Source: Bacillus sp. J37
GTDB lineage: Bacteria; Bacillota; Bacilli; Bacillales; Bacillaceae
Assembly (NCBI RefSeq): GCF_000518865.1
Contig: NZ_JAEK01000028.1
Location: 1-59,981 of the forward strand
DNA length: 59,981 nt
Direction of reading: 5' to 3'
Shown here: piece by piece, positions 51,799 through 59,981 of the stretch
How the letters are laid out: every line of letters starts with the position of its first letter
How positions within the stretch are numbered: position 1 is the first letter of the stretch
Translations under genes and position numbers: made by a program
Notes under the pieces: generated by a model
Databases searched by the model: none
What the model was told of the DNA's origin: nothing
Seen by the model: only the letters and a program-made list of their open reading frames with translations

Positions 51799-51998
51799 AT
51801 GTATTTAAATAAACAAAGTTCTTTAAAAGTGGCTTTGCTAGATAAATTATTTTATAACGAAACTTGTCATTACGATGGATATCTTAAAGCATAAAAAAAC
51901 ACATTTTTTCTAAATATTCTCTACTTATCTTAAAAGATTCTATATTTCATTCAAAGGAATTTATAGTTTTTTCTAAATATTTTCCATTTTTATTGAAT

Positions 51999-52012
51999 TG
52001 TAAACGCTTTAT
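51999..52012 (+). promoter_or_regulatory. CRE-like site upstream of GH43
   Basis: TGTAAACGCTTTAT fits the CcpA consensus TGWNANCGNTNWCA except for the last two bases. It lies 250 bases before the GH43 start. Confidence 0.5.
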
Positions 52013-52089
52013 AATTCTAAAGTGTTCAAGTCTTTTTAATAAAAATTAAGTAAACAGTCAGCTGCAGGGAATAATTGTTCTTCGAAGCA

Positions 52090-52215
52090 AGGCTGTATTC
52101 ATTTGCTTCTTTCAATACGCTGACTTTCAGGAGGTGTTGCCAAAGATTAAAGATAGATTGCTCAATTAGTAGATAAGGGACTCAGGAGTTGGCAGCGGAC
52201 TGAATACAACCGTAG
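52090..52215 (+). other. Structured untranslated leader of the GH43 gene
   Basis: GAAGCAA (52084-52090 region) can pair with TTGCTTC about 14 bases on. TGTATTCA near 52092 is the exact complement of TGAATACA near 52199. A strong AGGAGGTG at about 52130 serves no long frame. No riboswitch class is recognised. Folding is by eye only. Confidence 0.35.
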
Positions 52216-52261
52216 CTAAATGGATGATGTTTTTAAATATTGACGAAGGGGATGTATAATA

Positions 52262-54274
52262 GTGTATAAAAAATTGTTAGCCCTCACTGCGGCTTCTTCC
52301 ATGCTACTAACCTTTGTGCCAAGTAATGGGTCGATTGCTTCGGCGCTGCAAAATGAAAGTCATGTTGAAAAGCTGGCAAGTGCAAATTCAGCGGAACAAA
52401 TTATGAAAGCTGTGTTGGGTGATGTTCCTGAAGTCATTGGAGCCCCAAATATGGAACTAGAAGTTCAAGTGAAATTAGATGAACTGGCAAAAGGAAAATA
52501 CACTTCTTTACATGCATCTTTTCATATTCCTGATAGCCTAACGGTTACTGGGGTAGAGTTCAATTCGAAGAATATTATGGGGGGAGCCAGTTCTTATACG
52601 TATTCAAAGGACACTTTAAATCTTCAAGTTAAGGGTGGGAACGTAAGTATTGCGCATAAAGGTTCAGATTTATTCGCGACAATCAAACTAAAAGTAAAAG
52701 ATTTTGTGACATCCGACCGGACCGATGTTATCCGGGCCAATTCTATTACAGCCGAAAGTAGAAATGGCAAGGATATTGTCTATTCCGTAGATGAAGCAGT
52801 AGCCAACATTGGGTTGAAACAATTGGATACAGGTGCGATTGCAAAAATTCCTGGTTATGCCAATTCGCTGATGAGCCATAAATTTGGTGCTGATCCACAT
52901 GCGATGGTCTATGATGGTCGAGTTTATATTTATATGACCAACGATGAATTCGAATATGATGCAAACGGAAATCTCATAGATAATACTTATAGCAAAATCA
53001 ACACAGTTAATGTCATCTCTTCTGATGATATGATTAACTGGACGGACCACGGTGCGATTCCAGTTGCAGGTCCTAATGGTGCGGCAAAGTGGGCAACCCA
53101 ATCGTGGGCAGTATCCACTGAACATAAAGAGATTGATGGAAAAGATAAATTCTTCCTTTACTTTTCAAATAACGCATCAGGCATTGGTGTTCTTACATCC
53201 GATAGCCCAATTGGACCTTGGACAGATCCGCTCGGCAAACCGTTAATCGGCCGGAATGATCCTGCAGCTCAGGGTGTTGCCTGGCTCTTTGATCCGGCAG
53301 GCTTTGTCGATGACGATGGTCAAGCATATTTGTACTATGGTGGAGGAGTACCAGGCAACCCGCCTACACAGGAGCAAGCCGAACACCCGGCAACTGCAAG
53401 AGTCATTAAACTAAGTGATGACATGATTCATACCGTAGGGGAACCACAAGTCATAGATGCTCCATTCTTGTTTGAAGCATCAGGTATGCACAAGAAAAAT
53501 GGTAAATACTATTATTCTTATAGTACGAACTTCTCTGGTGTGCGGCAGGAAGATGATCCGGGGACAGGTGAAATTGCGTATATGACCAGTGATTCTCCAA
53601 TGGGACCGTGGACGTATGAGGGTACAGCACTTAGGAATCCATGGGTTTTCTTCGGTGTCGGAGGAAATAACCATCAAGATTTCTTTGAGTTCAAAGGTCA
53701 AACGTATATCACATACCATGCCCAAACAGTAGCTAAAGCCATGAACAAAGCCAAGGGTTATCGTTCTCCTCATATTAATAAGGTCGAATATGATGAGAAT
53801 GGCAAGATGAAAGATGTCAAAGCAGATATGAAAGGTGTATCACAGGTGGCCAACCTTGACCCGTATAAGCGGAACGAGGCTGAAACAATCGGATGGAATG
53901 CAGGTATTAAAACTGAGAAATCCCAAGCACCTGGGGGTATGGTTGAAAGCATTAACCTTAATGTAACCGATATCAATAATGGAGATTGGGTTGCGGTCTC
54001 CCAAGCAGATTTCGGTAAAAATGGTGCTGCATCCTTTGAAGCAAATATAGCCTCTACTGTCGGCGGTGAAATTGAAATTCGCGTAGACAGCCCAGTTGGT
54101 GAAGTGATCGGAACGCTCGACGTTAACCCGACTGGCGGAGAACAGGAATGGCAATTGATGAAGACCAATGTCAAGAATGTTAGCGGCACACGAAATATCT
54201 TCTTCATCTTTAAAGGAGAAGGAGAGAACAACTTATTTAATATGGATTATTGGACATTCACGGAGAAAGAATAA
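52262..54274 (+). CDS. Secreted GH43 arabinanase/xylosidase-type enzyme with CBM6
   Basis: A 670-residue exported enzyme. A signal peptide (to about residue 28) is followed by a cohesin-like beta domain (about 45-185). The GH43 five-blade propeller (about 195-530) has the three acids: D211 (GADPHAMVYDG), D344 (WLFDPAGFVDDDG) and E405 (FLFEASGMH). CBM6 closes the protein (about 540-670, RNEAETIGWN to NMDYWTF). This plan resembles arabinoxylan arabinofuranohydrolases such as XynD. The start is GTG behind AAGGGGATG. Sampled lines reach 48-58% G+C, much higher than GH127, suggesting a separate origin. Confidence 0.84.
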   Translation: MYKKLLALTAASSMLLTFVPSNGSIASALQNESHVEKLASANSAEQIMKAVLGDVPEVIGAPNMELEVQVKLDELAKGKYTSLHASFHIPDSLTVTGVEFNSKNIMGGASSYTYSKDTLNLQVKGGNVSIAHKGSDLFATIKLKVKDFVTSDRTDVIRANSITAESRNGKDIVYSVDEAVANIGLKQLDTGAIAKIPGYANSLMSHKFGADPHAMVYDGRVYIYMTNDEFEYDANGNLIDNTYSKINTVNVISSDDMINWTDHGAIPVAGPNGAAKWATQSWAVSTEHKEIDGKDKFFLYFSNNASGIGVLTSDSPIGPWTDPLGKPLIGRNDPAAQGVAWLFDPAGFVDDDGQAYLYYGGGVPGNPPTQEQAEHPATARVIKLSDDMIHTVGEPQVIDAPFLFEASGMHKKNGKYYYSYSTNFSGVRQEDDPGTGEIAYMTSDSPMGPWTYEGTALRNPWVFFGVGGNNHQDFFEFKGQTYITYHAQTVAKAMNKAKGYRSPHINKVEYDENGKMKDVKADMKGVSQVANLDPYKRNEAETIGWNAGIKTEKSQAPGGMVESINLNVTDINNGDWVAVSQADFGKNGAASFEANIASTVGGEIEIRVDSPVGEVIGTLDVNPTGGEQEWQLMKTNVKNVSGTRNIFFIFKGEGENNLFNMDYWTFTEKE

Positions 54275-54283
54275 TCCTAAAAA

Positions 54284-54318
54284 AACGGGCTTCCGACTTT
54301 AGTTGGAGGCCCGTTCTT
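54284..54318 (+). terminator. Intrinsic terminator after GH43
   Basis: AACGGGC..TCC.ACT pairs with AGT.GGA..GCCCGTT (a few mismatches), followed by CTTC. Preceded by an A-run. Confidence 0.75.
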
Positions 54319-54412
54319 CAATATTAAAAAACCACACCTGCATATGGAAGTTAATTTCTAAAAAATGAAGGTGTAGTTAGGCGCTATTTCCTCAAGAGGA
54401 AGTCGTACTCTC

Positions 54413-55573
54413 TCAAATCGAACTATATATAACCGAGCGAAGCCGTGGGTGATGGTAAGCCTCAAAGTTAGGGAGCATTTGCTGCATATACACAGCAGAA
54501 AGCTTTTCTTTTGGGTCGATCATAACCCATGTGCCAGCTAAACCACACCATCCGAATTCTCCAATTGTACTGTTACTGCCAGCTAACGGTGGATCGATCA
54601 TGACTCTTACACCCAATCCATAGCCATAGCCTTTCAGATAGTCCCAATTATAGGATGGCAACACCTCTGGCTGTAGATGATTCGTGGACATAAGTTCAAT
54701 CGTCTTTCTACCTAAAATTTTGACATTGTTAAGCTCACCCCCGTTTGCCAACATATGGGCAAATCGACTATAGTCGCCTAACGTAGACAGCAAACCTCCG
54801 CCACCGCTTTCAAACTTGGCTTCTGGCTGATAATTCCCATCCATTAAAGAATTTATGGTTAACTCCCCATTTTCATTGCGATTGTAGAGGCTGCTAAGAC
54901 GTTCCTTTTTCTCCTCGGGAATCTTGAAAAATGTATCCTTCATTTCCAAAGGATCAAAAATTTCATCTTTTAAAAATGTTCCAAAGGATTTACCGGACAA
55001 TACTTCAATCAGTGCTCCCAAGACGTCATGGCTATAACCATAGTGCCATTTTGTTCCCGGTTCAAAGGCTAGTGGAATATCGCTTAGTATTTTAGAGAGG
55101 GTTCTTACATCTAAATTCTCAGAACCCTTGTCATTGTTATAGTTATCGAGTGCAAGTTTTACCTGACGTTCGGTTTCATTTCCCTCTCCTCCATAGGTTA
55201 AACCAGAGGTCATCATGAAGAGATCTTTGACCCTGATTGATTTTGAAGAGGGAATGATCGACAACTCTCCGTTTTGATTTCTATGGTATATTTTTGGTTC
55301 TTTGAATTCTGGAAGATACTCTTCAAGAGGATCGTTCAGCAAAAACATGCCCCGTTCATATAAAATAAGGGCAGCCACACATGTGATCACTTTGGTGTTT
55401 GAATAAATTCTATAAATCGTATCAGGTAAAATTGGTTTTCTCATTTGGTCTGCATAGCCAATATAATCTTCAAATACTGTTTGCCCTTGATAGGTAACGG
55501 AACATGCACATCCAGCAGGACCTTTCTCAACAAAGCTTTTTAATAATGGGTGTAGCTTTTCAAAAGATTTCAA
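54413..55573 (-). CDS. Serine hydrolase of the beta-lactamase/class C fold
   Basis: A 386-residue protein with S58-N-T-K61 (SxxK motif), Y180-S-H182 in the place of YxN, and a C-terminal GEFGWCGLAGTW block in the place of the HxG/KTG motif. It belongs to the large group of esterases and D-aminopeptidases related to class C beta-lactamases (Pfam Beta-lactamase). It has no signal peptide, so a cytoplasmic esterase or peptidase is more likely than a true beta-lactamase. The start is TTG at 55573 with GGGAGGGGA upstream. Confidence 0.83.
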   Translation of the reverse strand: MKSFEKLHPLLKSFVEKGPAGCACSVTYQGQTVFEDYIGYADQMRKPILPDTIYRIYSNTKVITCVAALILYERGMFLLNDPLEEYLPEFKEPKIYHRNQNGELSIIPSSKSIRVKDLFMMTSGLTYGGEGNETERQVKLALDNYNNDKGSENLDVRTLSKILSDIPLAFEPGTKWHYGYSHDVLGALIEVLSGKSFGTFLKDEIFDPLEMKDTFFKIPEEKKERLSSLYNRNENGELTINSLMDGNYQPEAKFESGGGGLLSTLGDYSRFAHMLANGGELNNVKILGRKTIELMSTNHLQPEVLPSYNWDYLKGYGYGLGVRVMIDPPLAGSNSTIGEFGWCGLAGTWVMIDPKEKLSAVYMQQMLPNFEAYHHPRLRSVIYSSI

Positions 55574-55800
55574 ACAGATTCCCCTCCCAATGAAGCGTTG
55601 GTTTACAAATAAATAGATGATACTTCCATTTAACCATTTATTGCTAGTTGATACAAGATTCTATTATCTATTGATATTTCATGGAAGAATAAAATATTAC
55701 TAGAGCCATCTTGCTAGAAAAATAGTAAGGAATTCCCTTATTTACTGTTCGTTTTTAATGGTATTGTTTATAGATATTCGGAAAAAAGTTGGTGTAACGA

Positions 55801-56484
55801 TTGAGTAAAAAAAAATCAAAACGTAAAGTAAAGAGAAAGGAATCGAGTAAGTTCGGTACAGCACTTAAGTTATTAGGCTGTTTTTTGGCCGTATTGTTTT
55901 TAGCATGGTATATGATGGTGGGTCATATAGATGGAGAAAGGTTTCGTGGTGTCGTGGAGCTCCCCTTACAGGAGAATTATTCGTACCCAGTATATGGTTT
56001 GGCCTTGCTAAATTGGGTCATAGGAATTCCAAGTGTTATTGTTTTTTTAATTTTACTGGCAAAAGGGAATAAAAGTGAATTCATCACATCCTGTTTTTAT
56101 AGTGTTCCTATTTTTTTAATGAGTCTAGGATTTACGATACAGTATATGGTTTTGTTAATTAAAGTTGGGGCTGAATTCTTATGGTGGTTTTATGTTGTTG
56201 TTGCAGTTATCGGCTTCCTAATCGCTAATCTCTTAATCTACTTTGATAAAGGGAATTTACATCCTGTTTTTGTTGGACTTGGTGTTGTGCTGATAGTCCT
56301 TAGCTGGATCCTATTAGCTATGGCGAACTCTGCAGATGGTCATTATATTAGTATTTATAAGGATAACTTAAGAGGAAGTTTCACGATTAAAATGATGGTG
56401 GGAACCTTTCAATCGTTGGGAATTATGGTTTTCCTGAGTATGTATGGTTTCCTAATGAAGCTTCGATTTGGCTGGGAAGAGTAA
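55801..56484 (+). CDS. Multi-pass membrane protein of unknown function
   Basis: A 227-residue protein with a strongly basic N-terminus (KKKSKRKVKRKESSK) and about six membrane segments (near 22-42, 65-85, 95-118, 122-148, 153-172 and 200-220). The start is TTG at 55801; the RBS (GTTGGTG) is weak, which leaves the start uncertain. It stands alone between the hydrolase and the epimerase. I do not recognise the family. Confidence 0.65.
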   Translation: MSKKKSKRKVKRKESSKFGTALKLLGCFLAVLFLAWYMMVGHIDGERFRGVVELPLQENYSYPVYGLALLNWVIGIPSVIVFLILLAKGNKSEFITSCFYSVPIFLMSLGFTIQYMVLLIKVGAEFLWWFYVVVAVIGFLIANLLIYFDKGNLHPVFVGLGVVLIVLSWILLAMANSADGHYISIYKDNLRGSFTIKMMVGTFQSLGIMVFLSMYGFLMKLRFGWEE

Positions 56485-56680
56485 GATCTCTATAAGAATT
56501 TATCCAGTAACATAGGCTGTATCTGGTTGTGAGCGAGGTAGACATATGCAGGAGCGACCTTTTTCATAAACCCGCTGCTTCGTCCCTTCAATATATATTC
56601 CATTTGAGTACACTTTTAGGAAGGAAATACGTTATATAAAACGAATGTATGTGTAGGCGACGAATGAATGGAGGGAAATG

Positions 56681-57730
56681 ATGAAGGTTCTTATATTGGG
56701 TGGTACTCGTTTTTTAGGAAAAGCGTTGGTTGAAGAAGGATTGAAAAGAGGACATGAGATCACTTTATTTAATCGCGGGAACAATAAAGAAGTGTTTACT
56801 GAAGTTGAGCAGCTCATCGGTGATAGAGACGGCGATGTGTCACAGCTTGAAAACAGGAAATGGGATGTCGTAATGGACACATGTGGATTCGCTCCCCACC
56901 AAATGAAAAAGATTGCAGCAGTGCTAGGGAAAACAATCGAACATTATACATATATTTCCAGCATCTCTGTTTATAAAGATTGGGTTCCGTTTAATATATC
57001 GGAGGACTATCATTTACAGTCCATACCACATGATCGACTAAAGGATATATTGAAAGACGTTGAGGAAGGGCGAATTTCTCCTTATGAGCATTACGGAGCG
57101 TTAAAAGTACTATGTGAAGCAGAAGCAGAGAAATATTGGCCGGGGCGTGTGTTGCATATCAGAGCAGGACAGCTTGTCGGACCGTTTGACTATACGGACA
57201 GGCTTCCGTACTGGGTTCAGCGAGTGGAAGAAGGTGGAAAGATCGTGGTACCCGGAAGACCGGAACGTCCAATTCAACTGCTCGACGTAAGAGATATTGC
57301 CACATGGGTGTTCGATATGGTGCAAAAAAGGAAAGCTGGAACGTTTAATGTGACAGGCCCTGAATATGAATTGACGATGGAAGAGCTTTTGAACACATGT
57401 AAAGTAGTGACAAACAGTGATGCTGAATTTGTATGGGTAGATGAACAATTTGCACTTGATCACAAAGTACAACCGTGGTCGCAAATGCCATTATGGATCC
57501 CTGAGCAATACCCGTTAGAAGGAGAAACTGAACCGTGGAAAATGAGTATTAGCATAAAAAAAGCTTTACACGCCGGGCTTTCCTTCCGTCCCCTTGAAGA
57601 AACAATACATGATGTGTATCAATGGGAAAGAGGGAGACAAGATTCAAAACGGAAAACAGGTATATCGCATGAAAAAGAGCAACAGTTACTAGATGCCTGG
57701 TTCCAAAAGGAGACAAACGAGACATTGTGA
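56681..57730 (+). CDS. NAD-dependent epimerase/dehydratase family (SDR) protein
   Basis: A 349-residue extended SDR. MKVLILGGTRFLGKALVEEG (GGTRFLG, residues 7-13) is the nucleotide-binding loop and LFNRGNN follows. Y.YISSISVYKD (about 89-99) and YEHYGALKVLCE (about 128-139) contain the catalytic S and YxxxK. It resembles the atypical SDRs annotated as isoflavone reductase-like epimerases in Bacillus. The substrate is unknown. Of two adjacent ATGs the second is better spaced from GGAGGG. A strong terminator separates it from hxlB. Confidence 0.83.
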   Translation: MKVLILGGTRFLGKALVEEGLKRGHEITLFNRGNNKEVFTEVEQLIGDRDGDVSQLENRKWDVVMDTCGFAPHQMKKIAAVLGKTIEHYTYISSISVYKDWVPFNISEDYHLQSIPHDRLKDILKDVEEGRISPYEHYGALKVLCEAEAEKYWPGRVLHIRAGQLVGPFDYTDRLPYWVQRVEEGGKIVVPGRPERPIQLLDVRDIATWVFDMVQKRKAGTFNVTGPEYELTMEELLNTCKVVTNSDAEFVWVDEQFALDHKVQPWSQMPLWIPEQYPLEGETEPWKMSISIKKALHAGLSFRPLEETIHDVYQWERGRQDSKRKTGISHEKEQQLLDAWFQKETNETL

Positions 57731-57758
57731 GGGATGGTCTTGTAAAAACAAAATATAC

Positions 57759-57795
57759 AAGCAGAAAGGTATCGTATCTTTACCTTTCTGCTTAT
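57759..57795. terminator. Bidirectional terminator between the SDR gene and hxlB
   Basis: AAGCAGAAAGGTA pairs with TACCTTTCTGCTT. It lies between converging genes. Confidence 0.88.
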
Positions 57796-57807
57796 AAAAT
57801 CATTCTG

Positions 57808-58365
57808 TTATTCGAGATTAGCATGTTTACTAAACATAGAGGAAGAAGTTAATCCTTCCAGTTCCATATATCTTAATATTAAACTATCGAAAAACAGTAA
57901 CAAAGTTTGTTCAAAAAGTGATGCCATTGGTTGAATGGTTTGATACTCGCTGTCTTCCTGGTCTTTAGGTGAACCAGGCATTTTGACAACAATATCTGCT
58001 AGTTGTCCAATTGTGGATTCGGGATTGATTGTCACAACGGCCACTTTAGCCCCAAAACCTTTTGCTTTCTCAGCCATCGAAACTAAGCTTTTTGTTTCTC
58101 CGGATCCAGATGCAATAATAAGTAAATCATTTTCTGCAATATTAGCGGTAACTGTTTCACCGACAACATATGAATCAATCCCCATATGCATCATGCGCAT
58201 GGCAAATGATTTTCCCATAAAACCCGAACGGCCCGCACCGGCAACAAACACTTTATTTGACGATCTAATGGCTTGAACTAAACTCTCGGCATCAGCATCC
58301 GTGATATATTGAACAGAATGGTTTAATTCATCCAATACTTTTGAGAGATAATAAGACGTTTCCAT
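57808..58365 (-). CDS. hxlB: 6-phospho-3-hexuloisomerase
   Basis: A 185-residue SIS-domain isomerase: VFVAGAGRSGFMGKSFAMRM (about 34-53) and IIASGSGETKSLVSMAEKAK (about 78-97) are the two phosphosugar-binding loops, and QTIQPMASLFEQTLLLFFDS lies near the end. It converts D-arabino-3-hexulose 6-phosphate to fructose 6-phosphate, the second step of the ribulose monophosphate route for formaldehyde. It starts 12 bases after hxlA in the same direction. Its length matches B. subtilis HxlB. Confidence 0.93.
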   Translation of the reverse strand: METSYYLSKVLDELNHSVQYITDADAESLVQAIRSSNKVFVAGAGRSGFMGKSFAMRMMHMGIDSYVVGETVTANIAENDLLIIASGSGETKSLVSMAEKAKGFGAKVAVVTINPESTIGQLADIVVKMPGSPKDQEDSEYQTIQPMASLFEQTLLLFFDSLILRYMELEGLTSSSMFSKHANLE

Positions 58366-58377
58366 ATACGACCCCGA

Positions 58378-59019
58378 TTATACTAAAGTAGCTTCTTTTA
58401 CTAATTTTTGCATTTCAGAAGCGACAGCTTTTTTATCATCTTTCCCTGTGATCCCGCCGCCAACGATCACTAAATCAGGTTTGGCTGCAATAACTTCAGG
58501 TAATGTTTCTAATTTAATACCACCAGCTACAGCAGTCATTGCATTCGAAACAACACGTTTGATTGTGCGTAGTTGTTCAAAAGAATTTTCGCCTTCAGCT
58601 TGTAGATCATATCCGGTATGTACGCAAATGTAATCAACACCAAGACCATCAATTTCTTTTGCGCGTTGTTCAATATCTTTTACATTAATCATATCAACGA
58701 GAATTTTAGTTCCGTGCTTTTTCGCTTCCTCAACTGCACCTTTAATTGTCGCATCATCTGTAGCACCAAGAATTGTGACAATTCCGGCACCTGCTTCAGA
58801 AGCCTTCATCACTTCATAGCCCCCTGCATCCATAACCTTTAAATCTGCTAATACTGTAAGATTTGGAAATGCTTCTTTTACTTCTTTAACTGCTCTTAAT
58901 CCTTCGTTAATAACGACTGGTGTCCCAATTTCAACAATATCTATAAATTCCTGAACTTCACCCACCACTTGTTTTGCTTCTTCGATATTTACTAAATCTA
59001 ATGCTAGTTGTAATTCCAT
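58378..59019 (-). CDS. hxlA: 3-hexulose-6-phosphate synthase
   Basis: A 213-residue (beta/alpha)8 enzyme of the OMP-decarboxylase superfamily: LQLALDLVNIEEAKQ (3-17), VEIGTPVVINEGL (29-41), ADLKVMDAGGYE (58-69) with the D-x-K-x-x-D metal/catalytic motif, and AVAGGIKLETLPEV. It joins formaldehyde and ribulose 5-phosphate to hexulose 6-phosphate. In Bacillus this detoxifies formaldehyde. AAGGAGGAAATAAG precedes the ATG. Transcribed divergently from hxlR, its activator. Confidence 0.94.
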   Translation of the reverse strand: MELQLALDLVNIEEAKQVVGEVQEFIDIVEIGTPVVINEGLRAVKEVKEAFPNLTVLADLKVMDAGGYEVMKASEAGAGIVTILGATDDATIKGAVEEAKKHGTKILVDMINVKDIEQRAKEIDGLGVDYICVHTGYDLQAEGENSFEQLRTIKRVVSNAMTAVAGGIKLETLPEVIAAKPDLVIVGGGITGKDDKKAVASEMQKLVKEATLV

Positions 59020-59090
59020 CTTATTTCCTCCTTAACGGTTACTGTTTGAGTTTTCTTACAGTATCAATTATATTAGAATTATTCAAAACT

Positions 59091-59151
59091 AAAAGTACGC
59101 ACTTTTAAAACATATAGTGTATAAAAGTATACTAATTGCTATTGAGTATAC
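59091..59151. promoter_or_regulatory. hxlA-hxlR regulatory region
   Basis: The divergent gap holds the palindrome AAAAGT-ACGC-ACTTTT (59091-59106) and a direct repeat AGTATAC (59126-59132 and 59145-59151). On the minus strand the hxlA -10 is a good TATAAT near 59070, but no -35 match lies 16-18 bases upstream, as expected for an activated promoter. HxlR in B. subtilis binds two sites in this gap; which of these repeats is used is inference. Confidence 0.5.
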
Positions 59152-59164
59152 GAAGGAGGAACCC

Positions 59165-59530
59165 ATGAGCCGTTTTGATGAGAAGATATTTAATTGTGAA
59201 AAAGAACTAACATTACAAGTGATTGGCGGAAAATGGAAAATGTTGATCATGTGGCATTTAGGAAAGGATGGAACACTGCGTTTCAACCAATTAAAATCAT
59301 TGATTCCAGGAATCACACAACGTATGTTAGTCAATCAGTTAAGAGAACTTGAAGAAGACTTAATCGTCCATCGTGAAGTGTATCCAGTTGTACCTCCGAA
59401 AGTGGAATACTCTTTAACCGAACAGGGAAAGACATTAATGCCGATCTTAGAGTCAATGTACGAGTGGGGAAAGAATTATCGAAAAAAATATTTGGAACAC
59501 ACAACATTCACAGAGGATGATGCCAAATAA
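59165..59530 (+). CDS. hxlR: HxlR, formaldehyde-responsive activator
   Basis: A 121-residue winged-helix regulator: [20 protein letters not shown] (about 17-36), [20 protein letters not shown] (about 40-59), then the wing [18 protein letters not shown]11 and K13 (NCEKELT) correspond to the residues reported to be cross-linked by formaldehyde in B. subtilis HxlR. The start ATG 59165 has AAGGAGGA 5 bases upstream. Divergent from hxlAB, which it activates. Confidence 0.92.
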   Translation: MSRFDEKIFNCEKELTLQVIGGKWKMLIMWHLGKDGTLRFNQLKSLIPGITQRMLVNQLRELEEDLIVHREVYPVVPPKVEYSLTEQGKTLMPILESMYEWGKNYRKKYLEHTTFTEDDAK

Positions 59531-59609
59531 AGATAGAGTGCTAGGGTCAATTTTCATCATCCACCGATATGGAAAATTAAAAAGAAAAAAGTCTAACTAA
59601 GTAATTTTA

Positions 59610-59825
59610 AGAGAAACGATTTAGTTGTTTCTCTCAGTTTGTAGACAAAGTAAAATTTGCTAGCCTTTCAGACTGATTGCTAACGCTTGCGTATCAAGGC
59701 ACGAAGCCTTGTGAGGAGCGGAGTTACCGGTGTTGGTAATGAGCACCGCAGCAAGGTGAGTAACGAAGAAAGCGAGCGTTTGTCAACAGTCTGAGAGAAA
59801 CGATTTAGTCGTTTCTCTATTTTTA
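59610..59825. repeat. Composite palindromic repeat element after hxlR
   Basis: AGAGAAAC..GTTTCTCT hairpins at 59610-59634 and 59794-59818 (one base different) bracket the element. Inside them CTCAGTTTGTAGAC and GTCAACAGTCTGAG are near complements, and CAGACTG (59669) pairs with CAGTCTG (59787). The core has hairpins CAAGGC-ACGAA-GCCTTG and CGGTG/CACCG within GTTAC/GTAAC. The last hairpin is followed by ATTTTTAT and can terminate transcription. It is a MITE-like, non-coding element; the rest of 59531-59981 shows no gene. Confidence 0.65.
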
Positions 59826-59981
59826 TATAGAGTGGCTTGAGGGCTAAGCTATTTCTATTATCGTTTTAATAAAGGACTTACTATAGAAATAGGTACTGCA
59901 AAAATTTGGGTTTCGTAAGCAATCGGGTCAAATTAAGGAATAACAATCTAAATATTGTGAAGAAATGTACTTAAACGTGGC

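Noticed and set aside
52688-54231. Several minus-strand frames opposite GH43
   Set aside because: Low-complexity, cysteine- and isoleucine-rich translations without RBS, opposite a complete GH43-CBM6 gene.
1-59981. CRISPR array, tRNA or rRNA genes
   Set aside because: No regularly spaced repeats and no tRNA cloverleaf or rRNA sequence were found on reading; the direct repeats present are terminators, operators and MITE-like elements.

Overview
The window comes from a low-GC Bacillaceae-type Firmicute, in the Bacillus/Metabacillus/Neobacillus range. The signs are AT-rich DNA, strong GGAGG-type ribosome binding sites (RBS) with frequent TTG and GTG starts, sigma-A promoters, short intrinsic terminators, Bacillus-type gene sets (hxlAB-hxlR, YvfRSTU-like, YoaS/YozG-like, LplABC-like) and Bacillus-type structured intergenic repeats. 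I see no rRNA, tRNA, CRISPR or phage structural genes. There is one truncated IS3-type transposase at the left edge.

Layout. (1) 1-2.6 kb: end of an insertion sequence, a MutT-type NUDIX gene, a GNAT acetyltransferase and an M20 peptidase. (2) 2.7-6.3 kb: a PadR regulator, three intact and one decayed DUF1048 paralogues, and a DrrAB-like ABC exporter. The two transcription units share a near-identical 26-bp upstream sequence, and the exporter genes are clearly richer in G+C. (3) 6.4-17.9 kb: mixed chromosomal genes. They include an LCMT-type methyltransferase behind a terminator in its own leader, an orphan ATP-grasp enzyme, a hydrolase, a GrpB protein, a YvfRSTU-like ABC/two-component operon, DinB, a NUDIX protein, a membrane-protein pseudogene and a DUF3298 protein. 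(4) 18.0-20 kb: a YtrA-like GntR regulator with its ABC exporter. (5) 20.2-24.9 kb: a maltose-type operon made of a GH13 alpha-glucosidase, a PTS EIIBC, a MapP-like sugar-phosphate phosphatase and an EIIA. (6) 25-33 kb: LysR, an AEC transporter, small membrane proteins, LURP-one, DUF3231, a PD40 propeller, VOC, SET and DUF2975/XRE.

(7) 33.1-54.3 kb is the most interesting part: a 21-kb glycan-utilisation locus. It starts with a GntR-LacI fusion regulator. Then come a secreted GxGYxYP protein, an unrecognised 726-residue enzyme-like protein, a LplB/LplC/LplA-type oligosaccharide importer, a DUF4965/GtaA-like protein, a GH92 alpha-mannosidase, a GH127 beta-L-arabinofuranosidase and a secreted GH43-CBM6 enzyme. 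Only the GxGYxYP and GH43 proteins (plus the lipoprotein) carry export signals. The inferred plan is trimming outside, import of a mannose- and arabinofuranose-containing oligosaccharide, and breakdown in the cytoplasm. CcpA-like sites, a palindromic operator before GH127, an 18-bp perfect hairpin after the binding-protein gene and two families of structured repeats lie between the genes. A copy of the regulator's 3' end and terminator lies 17 kb away on the far side of the locus.

(8) 54.4-60 kb: a beta-lactamase-fold hydrolase, a membrane protein, an NAD-dependent epimerase-like protein, and the formaldehyde-detoxifying RuMP genes hxlB-hxlA with divergent hxlR. A long palindromic repeat element follows.

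Function calls rest on motifs and family resemblance read by eye. No database search was run.
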